From: Burkholderiales bacterium | GTDB taxonomy: Bacteria > Pseudomonadota > Gammaproteobacteria > Burkholderiales > Burkholderiaceae_C | Direction: 5' to 3' | Length of the DNA stretch: 64,000 bases | NCBI GenBank assembly: GCA_003963005.1 | Contig: RXJW01000048.1 | Coordinates: 1 to 64,000, forward strand | Shown here: one piece after another, positions 57,661-64,000 of the stretch | How positions within the stretch are numbered: the first letter of the stretch is position 1 | How the letters are laid out: each line of letters opens with the position of its first letter | Notes under the pieces: model-generated | What the model saw: the letters and a program-made list of their open reading frames with translations, nothing else | Databases searched by the model: none | Told to the model about the DNA's origin: nothing | Program-made: the position numbers and the translations under genes

Positions 57661-58876
57661 GCTTGGCAGCGTACATGGCAGCGTCCGCAGCGCCGAGCAA
57701 GGACTGCGGGTCGGTTGCGTCATCAGGCACGAAAGCCAGGCCTACGGTGGCACCCACCGGCTGGACTTCGCCCTGGATGAGCAATGGTTCACGAACCGTG
57801 GCGATCAGCCGCGCGGCCAGTTGCTCGACGGCCTCGGGCTCCGCGACATCGGCCACCAGCAACGCGAACTCGTCACCGCCCAGTCGGAACAGGGTGTCAC
57901 TGGCCCGCAGCACGCTGCTCATGCGGCTGCTCACTTCGCCGAGCACGGCATCACCGGCGCCATGGCCGAGGCGGTCGTTCACGGCCTTGAAGTTGTCGAG
58001 GTCGATGAACAGGAGGGCCAGGCGTTGCCCGCTGGCGGGGCCGGCATGGTGCAGGTCGACGAACAGCCGCTCCAGCGTGAGCTCGAAAGCGAGCCGGTTG
58101 GGCAGGCCGGTGAGCGTGTCGCGGTGCGCCAGCTGGTGCAGGGCCTGGCCGCTCTGGCGCTCCTGCGCAAGCTGCTGGTTCATGTCCTCGTGCCAGACCT
58201 GGATGCGGCGCAGCATGCCGTTGAACCGCTCGGCCAGGCGACCGACCTCGTCCTGCTCGCGCACCGGGGCGCGCAGGCTGTAGTCCTGCGTGGTGGCCAC
58301 GCGTTCGGCCAGGCGGGACAGCGCCAGCAAGGGCGCAAGCGCCCGGCGCTGCGTCCAGCGCAACAGCAGGCTGGCGCCCACCAGGGACGGCCCCAGCACC
58401 AGCAGCGCACCAGCGCCCAGCCGCAGCAGCGTCGCATTCAGCGCTTCGAAGGATTCCGTCCAGGCCAGGCTGCCGATGCGCTCGCCCTGAAGCTGCACCG
58501 GCACGACGAGGCGCAGGCCTTGCCAGTCCACCTGCCGTGGCGCATCGACCCACGGGGCCGATGCCGCCGCCCCCGGCCAGTGGGCGAAGGTCTCGCCATT
58601 GGGCTCGCGCACGACCAGCGCCTGCAGGCCCTCGCGGCGGCTGAAGGCCACCAGCGCATCCCGCGTGGCCTCGCGGTCGTGGAAGGCCAGCGCCGGCGCC
58701 AGGTTCTCGGCCAGCAGTTGAGCCGACTGTTCGGCACTCTTGAGTTGGGCCTCGCGCAGGCTGTGGTGCACCCAGGCCGCCAGCGCCAGCGCACTGACGA
58801 GCAAGGCGGCCCCCATCACGGCCACGCTCAGGCGCGTGAGCCGCCGCACCAGCGAAGGTGCGCGCGTGGGCCGCAT
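57605..58876 (-). CDS. Membrane diguanylate cyclase, YfiN-like
   Basis: About 423 aa from MRPTRAPSL; ATGs 7 and 11 codons upstream (58897, 58909) overlap the regulator gene. Topology: helix near 20-35, periplasmic CHASE8-like loop to about 150, helix 155-180, HAMP (LAERVATTQDYSLRAP...), then GGDEF with intact LGGDEF, LFIDLDNFKAVNDRLGH and a C-terminal KHAGKN. It should make c-di-GMP under periplasmic control, most simply by the YfiR-like protein of this operon. It is coupled to the TonB receptor by gene overlap. Confidence 0.9.
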   Translation of the reverse strand: MRPTRAPSLVRRLTRLSVAVMGAALLVSALALAAWVHHSLREAQLKSAEQSAQLLAENLAPALAFHDREATRDALVAFSRREGLQALVVREPNGETFAHWPGAAASAPWVDAPRQVDWQGLRLVVPVQLQGERIGSLAWTESFEALNATLLRLGAGALLVLGPSLVGASLLLRWTQRRALAPLLALSRLAERVATTQDYSLRAPVREQDEVGRLAERFNGMLRRIQVWHEDMNQQLAQERQSGQALHQLAHRDTLTGLPNRLAFELTLERLFVDLHHAGPASGQRLALLFIDLDNFKAVNDRLGHGAGDAVLGEVSSRMSSVLRASDTLFRLGGDEFALLVADVAEPEAVEQLAARLIATVREPLLIQGEVQPVGATVGLAFVPDDATDPQSLLGAADAAMYAAKHAGKNTYRRAVRAHSVGA

Positions 58877-58877
58877 C

Positions 58878-59525
58878 TCAGCTGGCGACGAGTCCATTGC
58901 GGATGGCATACACCGTCAGTTCGGAGTTGTTGCTCAACCCCAGTTTCTCAAGGACTCGCGCCCGGTACACGCTCACGGTCTTGGGGCTGAGCATCAGCTC
59001 CTCGGCAATGTCGGACAGGCGCTTGCCCGACGCGATCATCACCAGCGTCTGCAGCTCGCGATCCGACAGCTTGTGGTGTGCCTGCTCGGTCACCGGCGCA
59101 GTCAGGCTCTCGACGAGCATCTGCGCGATCTCGGGCGTGACGTACTTGCGGCCCTGGGCGACCGTGCGCACCGCCTGCACGAGGGTCGCCGGGTCGCCGC
59201 CCTTGTTCACGTAGCCGTAGGCCCCGGCCCGCAGTGCACGGATGGCGTACTGGTCCTCGGGGTACATCGACACGATCAGCGTGCGCACCGGGTTGCCCTC
59301 TTCCTTGAGCACATGCAGCACGTCCAGCCCCGAGCGGCCCGGCATGTTGATGTCCAGCACCAGCACGTCGCAGGGGTTGTCGCGCCCGAGGGTGTGCAGC
59401 AGGCCGCGCAGCTCGGTGTAGTCACCGGCCTCGCCCACGACCTCGATGTCCTGGGCATCGGCCAGCGTATCGCGGATGCCGCGCCGGATGAGCCCGTGGT
59501 CGTCACACAGAATGACCCGGATCAC
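58878..59525 (-). CDS. NarL/FixJ-type response regulator (LuxR HTH)
   Basis: 215 aa. Receiver domain (VILCDDHGLIRRGIRD, LVLDINMPGRSGLDVL, IVSMYPEDQYAIRALRAGAYGYVNKG) and a LuxR-type HTH (LSDRELQTLVMIASGKRLSDIAEELMLSPKTVSVYRARVLEKLGL). DNA-binding activator or repressor. Its ATG overlaps the kinase stop by 4 bp and its stop lies 2 bp before the cyclase start, so the pair may control the YfiR-TonB-cyclase unit. Confidence 0.95.
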   Translation of the reverse strand: MIRVILCDDHGLIRRGIRDTLADAQDIEVVGEAGDYTELRGLLHTLGRDNPCDVLVLDINMPGRSGLDVLHVLKEEGNPVRTLIVSMYPEDQYAIRALRAGAYGYVNKGGDPATLVQAVRTVAQGRKYVTPEIAQMLVESLTAPVTEQAHHKLSDRELQTLVMIASGKRLSDIAEELMLSPKTVSVYRARVLEKLGLSNNSELTVYAIRNGLVAS

Positions 59526-60679
59526 ACGCGCCCCCAGATGGACGTGCCGTCGTCCTTGCCGAAGTCGGTGCTGTCGTCCAGCGCGTCGATGGCATCCTGC
59601 GCCAGCGGCACCGTCAGGATCAGGCTGGTACCGCCACCGGGCGGGCTGGCGAGGTCGACCCAGCCGCCGACCGTTGCCGCACGCTCGTGCAGGCCCCGGA
59701 TGCCGAAGGAGCGTTCCTTGGCCAGGTCACCCGGGCCCATGCCGCGGCCGTTGTCCCGGATTTCGAGCGTCAGCACGCCGGAATCCAGGCTCAGCTCGAC
59801 GTCCACGCGCGTCGCCAGCGCGTGCTTGGAGACGTTGGTCAGCGCCTCCTGGGCCGTGCGGTAGGCCACGAGCGGCACGCCGGGCGGCAGGGCCAGGCGC
59901 TCGTCACCCAGGCGCAAGGCGGCCTCGATGCCGGTGCGGCGCTCGAAGCGGGCCGTCATCCACTGCAGCGCGGCCACGAGCCCCTGCTCCAGGATCGCCG
60001 GACGCAGGTTGTGCATGATGCGCTGGCTGGCGTCGATCGCGGCATTGACGGTCTCGAGCGCGGCCGCCACACGCTGCCGCACCTCCGGCTCCCGGGCATG
60101 GCGATCGATCCAGGCGAGGTCGAACTTGATGGCGGTCAGCGACCCGCCGACGTCGTCGTGGATTTCCCGGGCGATGGCGGCCCGCTCCAGCTCCACGCTC
60201 GTCTGCAGGTGACCGGCCAGTTCATGCAGGCGCTGCTTGGACTTGACGAGTTCCTGGTCGGCCGCCTGCCGGGCGCGTTCGTTCTCCGCGGCGTCGATGG
60301 CGTGGACGAGTGCCGGCGCGAGGCGGTTCAGGTTGTTCTTGAGCAGGTAGTCCGACGCGCCGTTGCGCATCGCCGCCACCGCCGTGTCTTCGCCGATCTC
60401 GCCGGACACCAGGACGAACGGCACCGTGATCTGGCGCGCCTTGAGGGCATCCAGCACTTCCAGGCCCGAGAAGCCGGGCAGGTTGAAGTCCGAGATGATC
60501 GCGTCCCAGGGGTGTGTCAGTGCAGTGAGCACGGCCGGCAGCGAGTCCAGCCGTTCCATGTCGACCTGGAGGCCGGATCGGGCGAGCTGGGCGGCAATGA
60601 GCTGATGGTCGAGCTCGGAATCCTCGACATGCAGCACGCGCAGAACCCGGGGGGTCTGCTCCAGACCGGAAATCGTCAT
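59522..60679 (-). CDS. Response regulator-histidine kinase hybrid (HisKA_3)
   Basis: 385 aa from MTISGLEQTPRVLR (19 codons inside the ORF frame). Order is reversed from typical hybrids: an N-terminal receiver (LHVEDSELDHQLI, ISDFNLPGFSGLEVL, SDYLLKNNL) followed by a HisKA_3 box (ERAAIAREIHDDVGGSLTAIKFDLAWI) and an HATPase domain (AYRTAQEALTNVSKHALA, DNGRGM). HisKA_3 kinases are the usual partners of NarL regulators, and the next gene is one. No membrane segment, so it responds to phosphorylation by an upstream kinase. Confidence 0.93.
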   Translation of the reverse strand: MTISGLEQTPRVLRVLHVEDSELDHQLIAAQLARSGLQVDMERLDSLPAVLTALTHPWDAIISDFNLPGFSGLEVLDALKARQITVPFVLVSGEIGEDTAVAAMRNGASDYLLKNNLNRLAPALVHAIDAAENERARQAADQELVKSKQRLHELAGHLQTSVELERAAIAREIHDDVGGSLTAIKFDLAWIDRHAREPEVRQRVAAALETVNAAIDASQRIMHNLRPAILEQGLVAALQWMTARFERRTGIEAALRLGDERLALPPGVPLVAYRTAQEALTNVSKHALATRVDVELSLDSGVLTLEIRDNGRGMGPGDLAKERSFGIRGLHERAATVGGWVDLASPPGGGTSLILTVPLAQDAIDALDDSTDFGKDDGTSIWGRV

Positions 60680-60888
60680 GGGAGCGCAGTATGCCGCGCC
60701 CCGGAGCCCCCCGCCGGCGCCACCCCCGCGCCACACTCAACGGGGTTCAGACCGGTAATACGGCTCGTTCTTCCGACATCGTCAAGTCGACACCTGCCGA
60801 AAAAGGGGTGAACATGCCATGATGCATTCGCCCTGAGGGAAACCACAGGGCATTGGGACAAGAAGCAGCATCCCCTCGCGGAGTCACG

Positions 60889-61356
60889 ATGCAGACAGAA
60901 ACTTCCACTGCCGCAGAACTTGACGGAGCCGTGGCCGCCATGCCGCTGCTGGCGGCCGCGGAACTGCAGGATCACCTGATGACGGTGACGAACGATCTCG
61001 AGCGCCTGCAGCGCCTGCTGGACGATGCCGGTGAGGCCTTGTCCACCCATTTCTACAGCGCGTCCAACCAGACGATGGCTCTGCTGAGCAATAGCGACGG
61101 CAGCGCGGCCTCCGACGGGCTCAAGCAGATCATGCAGGACATCGCCGGTGCCATCACCGCCCTGCAGTTCCAGGACATGGCCACCCAGCTCATCGCCCAC
61201 ACGAGCCAGCGGCTGCGCAACTGCGCCGACCAGCTCGCCCGCGACACCTTCGGCATGGACGACGAGGACGGCGTGGCCGTCGTCGAGATCGCCCCGCTGC
61301 GCCCCAACCCGGTCACGCAAGACGAGATGGACGCCGGTTCCATCGAACTCTTCTGA
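60889..61356 (+). CDS. CheZ-like chemotaxis protein upstream of cheY/cheA
   Basis: 155 aa from MQTETST, with a GGAG site 8 bp upstream. Helical; the segment ITALQFQDMATQLIAHTSQRLRNCADQL resembles the CheZ active-site helix AQDFxDLTGQ, keeping Asp-xxx-Gln spacing (DMATQ). It lacks the C-terminal CheY-binding tail of true CheZ. It lies 54 bp before a cheY-like gene and cheA, so a CheY-P phosphatase or scaffold function fits. That role is inferred. Not one of the named families I can assign with certainty. Confidence 0.72.
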   Translation: MQTETSTAAELDGAVAAMPLLAAAELQDHLMTVTNDLERLQRLLDDAGEALSTHFYSASNQTMALLSNSDGSAASDGLKQIMQDIAGAITALQFQDMATQLIAHTSQRLRNCADQLARDTFGMDDEDGVAVVEIAPLRPNPVTQDEMDAGSIELF

Positions 61357-61410
61357 TCAACCTGTTCACTTCGGCCCCCCAGGCAACACGTCCTCTCGGA
61401 GAAAACACAA

Positions 61411-61773
61411 ATGCACTCAATCCTCGCTGTCGACGACTCGGCCTCGATGCGCCAGATGGTGGCATTCACGCTCAAGAACGCCGGCTTCAACGTGGTGGAA
61501 GCGGTGGACGGGCAGGATGCCTGGGAGAAATCCGGCCAGCGCGACTTCGACCTCGTGCTGACCGACCAGAACATGCCCCGCATGGACGGCATCAGCCTGA
61601 CCAAGAAGCTGCGCGAGAACCCCAAGTTCAAGACCACGCCCATCCTGATCCTGACCACCGAGTCCAGCGACGCGATGAAGCAGGCAGGCCGTGCAGCAGG
61701 CGCGACCGGCTGGCTGGTGAAGCCCTTCGACCCGGCCAAGCTGATCGAGGTGATCGGCAAGGTCATTCGCTGA
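61411..61773 (+). CDS. cheY: CheY-like receiver protein
   Basis: 120 aa single receiver (ILAVDDSASMRQMVAFTLKNAGFNVVEAVDGQDAWEKSG, LVLTDQNMPRMDGISLTKKLRENP, PILILTTESSDAMKQAGRAAGATGWLVKPF). Acidic pocket, phospho-Asp and Lys are intact. The Thr-Thr-Glu after strand 4 and the GWLVKPF ending are typical of the CheY next to CheA in multi-gene che operons. It shares only family-level similarity with the CheY at 17415, so the two probably have different jobs. 27 bp before cheA. Confidence 0.93.
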   Translation: MHSILAVDDSASMRQMVAFTLKNAGFNVVEAVDGQDAWEKSGQRDFDLVLTDQNMPRMDGISLTKKLRENPKFKTTPILILTTESSDAMKQAGRAAGATGWLVKPFDPAKLIEVIGKVIR

Positions 61774-61800
61774 AGACGGTTCCGGCACAGGAGCACCGCC

Positions 61801-63951
61801 ATGGGTGACATGACCACCGAAGGCGCCAGCATCAGCGCTGGCATCGACCTCAGCCAGTTCTACCAGGTCTTCTTCGAGGAAGCCGGCGAGAACCTCGACA
61901 ACATGGAGCAGCTGCTGCTGAACCTGAATGTCGACGAGGCCGACGACGAGGAACTGAACGCCATCTTCCGCTGCGCGCACTCCATCAAGGGCGGTGCGGC
62001 GACCTTCGGCTTCAGCGACGTTGCCGAGCTGACCCACCAGATGGAGACGCTGCTGGACAAGCTGCGCCGCCACGAACTGCAGCCGACCGCGCCGATGGTC
62101 GACGTGCTGCTGCAGTCGGGCGATGCGCTGCGCGCCCAGCTCGGCCGCCACCAGGGGTCCGGCGCGGACCCGGTCGACACGACCGAGCTGCTGTTCAACA
62201 TCAAGAGTTTCGTCGAGGGCGGCAGCGCCCCGGTCGCCGCCCCTGCGGCAGCGGCACCCGCCGCCGCACCGGCCCCCAAGGCAGCCCCCGCCCCGGCGCC
62301 GGCTGCGGCCGCACCCGCCGGCCCCGGCACCCGGCTGCTGGAACTCCAGGTCGGCCCGCTGACCGACCCAAGCGTGGCCGACAACCTCGTCGAGCTGTTC
62401 AAGGAAATCACTGACCTCGGCACCATCGAACCGCTGGACGCCGGCCAGAGCTCCGACGGCATGCGCCGCTTCAAGGTGCTGACCAGCTCGACCGACAACG
62501 ACCTGCTGGACCTGTTCACCTTCCACGTCGCCCGCGAGCAGGTCAAGCTGACGCCGCTCGGCCCGGGCTTCGGTTTCTATGACGGCGCGCCCGGTGCGCC
62601 TCCGGCCGAAGCGCCGTCGAGCGACCCGGGCTATGGCTTCTTCGACGATGCCCCCGGCGTGCCGGAAGGCACGGCCGCGTCCCCCGCACCGGCACCCGCC
62701 GCCGAGCCCAAGCCGGCCGCAGCCATCGTGCCGGCCCGCCCGGCCACGCCCGCCAAGACCGAGGTCAAGCCCGCCGGCGGTGGTCTGGACCAGACCACGC
62801 TGCGCGTGTCGATCGAAAAGGTCGACCAACTGATCAACCTCGTCGGCGAACTGGTCATCACGCAGGCCATGCTGGCCCAAAACAGTCGCGAGCTTGACCC
62901 GGCGCTCTACCAGCAGCTGACCTCGGGCCTGGCGGACCTGGAGCGCAACACGCGCGACCTGCAAGAGTCCGTCATGTCGATCCGGATGATTCCGATGTCG
63001 ACCGTGTTCAACCGCTTCCCGCGCATGCTGCGCGACCTGGCCGCCAAGCTCGGCAAGAAGGTCGAGCTGGTCACGCAGGGTGAAGCCACCGAGCTGGACA
63101 AGAGCCTGGTCGAGAAGATCACCGACCCGCTGACTCACCTGGTGCGCAACAGCTGCGACCACGGCATCGAGATGCCGGCGGACCGCATCGCCAAGGGCAA
63201 GCCGGAACAAGGCACGATCACGCTGGTCGCCTCCCACCAGGGCGGCAGCATCGTCATCGAGGTGCGCGACGACGGCCGGGGCCTGAACCGCGAGAAACTG
63301 ATCAAGAAGGCCCGCGAGAAGGGCATCGACGCCCCGGACACCATGACCGACGCCGAGTGCTGGAATCTGATCTTCGCCCCCGGCTTCTCCACCGCCGAGC
63401 AGGTGACCGACGTGTCCGGCCGCGGCGTGGGCATGGACGTGGTCAAGAAGAACATCACGTCGCTCGGCGGCACGGTCGAGATCGACTCCGCCGAAGGCTA
63501 CGGCATGAAGGTGTCGGTGCGCCTGCCGCTCACACTCGCCATCATGGACGGCATGAGCGTGGGCGTGGGCGACGAGTGCTACATCCTGCCGCTGTCCAGC
63601 GTGGTCGAGTCCTTCCAGGTGCAGTCCGACACGATCAAGACGGTGGCCGGTTCCGGCCGCGTGGTCGAGGTGCGCGACGAGTACATGCCGGTCATCGAGC
63701 TGGAGAAGGTCTTCGACGTGCCGCGCTTCGACTTCGAGCACGTCAGCTCGATCATGGTCGTCGTGGAAGCCGAAGGCGGCCGCGTGGCACTGCTGGTAGA
63801 CGAACTCCTCGGCCAGCAACAGGTCGTCGTGAAGAACCTCGAGGCCAACTACCGCAAGGTGAACGATGTGTCGGGCGCCACCATCATGGGTGACGGCCGC
63901 GTGGCACTGATCCTGGACGTCGGCAGCCTCGTGCGCCGCTCGCGCCACTAA
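61801..63951 (+). CDS. cheA: Chemotaxis histidine kinase CheA
   Basis: 716 aa. P1 with phospho-His60 (RCAHSIKGGAATFGF), Pro/Ala linker, a P2-like CheY/CheB-binding part (residues about 175-250), P3 dimerisation (LRVSIEKVDQLINLVGELVITQAML), P4 kinase with N-box DPLTHLVRNSCDHGIE and G boxes DDGRGLN and GRGVGMDVVKKN, and a C-terminal CheW-like P5 domain (LPLTLAIMDGMSVGVGDECYILPLSSVVES). Central kinase of the chemotaxis array. It phosphorylates CheY proteins of this window. Followed by the start of another gene. Confidence 0.98.
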   Translation: MGDMTTEGASISAGIDLSQFYQVFFEEAGENLDNMEQLLLNLNVDEADDEELNAIFRCAHSIKGGAATFGFSDVAELTHQMETLLDKLRRHELQPTAPMVDVLLQSGDALRAQLGRHQGSGADPVDTTELLFNIKSFVEGGSAPVAAPAAAAPAAAPAPKAAPAPAPAAAAPAGPGTRLLELQVGPLTDPSVADNLVELFKEITDLGTIEPLDAGQSSDGMRRFKVLTSSTDNDLLDLFTFHVAREQVKLTPLGPGFGFYDGAPGAPPAEAPSSDPGYGFFDDAPGVPEGTAASPAPAPAAEPKPAAAIVPARPATPAKTEVKPAGGGLDQTTLRVSIEKVDQLINLVGELVITQAMLAQNSRELDPALYQQLTSGLADLERNTRDLQESVMSIRMIPMSTVFNRFPRMLRDLAAKLGKKVELVTQGEATELDKSLVEKITDPLTHLVRNSCDHGIEMPADRIAKGKPEQGTITLVASHQGGSIVIEVRDDGRGLNREKLIKKAREKGIDAPDTMTDAECWNLIFAPGFSTAEQVTDVSGRGVGMDVVKKNITSLGGTVEIDSAEGYGMKVSVRLPLTLAIMDGMSVGVGDECYILPLSSVVESFQVQSDTIKTVAGSGRVVEVRDEYMPVIELEKVFDVPRFDFEHVSSIMVVVEAEGGRVALLVDELLGQQQVVVKNLEANYRKVNDVSGATIMGDGRVALILDVGSLVRRSRH

Positions 63952-63977
63952 CCGAATCACTCTGAGGAGAGGACTGC

Positions 63978-64000
63978 ATGGAAGCCAGCAACGTACCCGC
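63978..64000 (+). CDS. Start of next gene (cut by right edge)
   Basis: A GAGGAGAGG ribosome site 7 bp upstream precedes an ATG (MEASNVP...), 26 bp after the cheA stop. Only seven codons are visible, so the product cannot be identified. By position, cheW or a receptor gene is most likely in a che operon of this kind. Confidence 0.5.

Noticed and set aside
60782-60802. TCAAGTCG...GCCGAAAA before the CheZ-like gene as a sigma-28 promoter
   Set aside because: The two boxes are only 6 bp apart instead of 11-12, so sigma-28 could not use them.
61417-63960. 847-aa minus ORF opposite cheA
   Set aside because: Shadow of cheA and cheY; His/Gln/Val composition with no domain.

Overview
The window is high-GC DNA from a flagellated betaproteobacterium, most likely a member of the Burkholderiales. 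The reasons are a class I FlhDC master regulator next to flagellin genes, CheZ and CheY placed between motAB and flhBA, several flagellin paralogues, a short TPR gene and GT41-type transferases in the flagellin locus, and TCAAG/GCCGATAA sigma-28 promoters. Almost all of it is one large flagellar, chemotaxis and cyclic-di-GMP region. No rRNA, tRNA, CRISPR array, transposase or phage gene was seen.

Layout. 1-10 kb holds signalling genes: a HisKA_2 histidine kinase (cut by the left edge) with an ANTAR RNA-binding response regulator; a membrane kinase divergent from an Hpt / REC-PAS-GGDEF-EAL / GGDEF operon; then a BLUF blue-light protein and a soluble chemoreceptor. 10-20 kb is a minus-strand late flagellar operon read motA-motB-cheY-cheZ-flhB-flhA-flhF-flhG-fliA, with a near-perfect sigma-28 promoter before motA. 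20-27 kb is a putative flagellin modification island: a GT2-type glycosyltransferase, a GT32-type sugar transferase, two methyltransferases and two GT41 (OGT/SPINDLY-like) proteins. One GT41 gene lies directly behind flhDC (26.8-27.8 kb). 28-36 kb carries a sigma-28 TPR gene, three flagellin genes, fliD, fliS, fliT, a YcgR-type PilZ protein and an orphan pseudopilin. 36-49 kb is the basal body, export and switch cluster: fliE (divergent), then fliFGHIJKLMNOPQR. 49-55 kb holds a Tat-type amidase and a MacB-like ABC efflux set. 55-61 kb has a YfiR-like protein, a TonB receptor, a membrane diguanylate cyclase and a NarL/HisKA_3 two-component pair. The right end is a chemotaxis operon: a CheZ-like protein, a CheY-like protein, CheA, and the start of one more gene.

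How it fits together. FlhDC should switch on the fli basal-body operon and fliA. Sigma-28 then reads motAB-che-flh, flagellins, cap, chaperones and the TPR gene from seven matching promoters found here. Export (FlhAB, FliHIJOPQR), switch (FliGMN), stators (MotAB) and phosphorelay (CheA/CheY/CheZ) are all encoded. At least three c-di-GMP enzymes plus the PilZ brake can set swimming against surface growth, with inputs from light (BLUF), phosphorelays (Hpt) and an outer-membrane receptor (TonB/YfiR).

The least explained DNA is intergenic. Four copies of a CACAGAGR-unit palindrome sit at flhA/flhB, motB/motA, fliG/fliH and fliN/fliO. A roughly 600-bp inverted repeat with nested palindromes and an attC-like core separates fliQ from fliR. 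FlhG has lost its Walker A motif, and the fliD promoter is built into a terminator hairpin.
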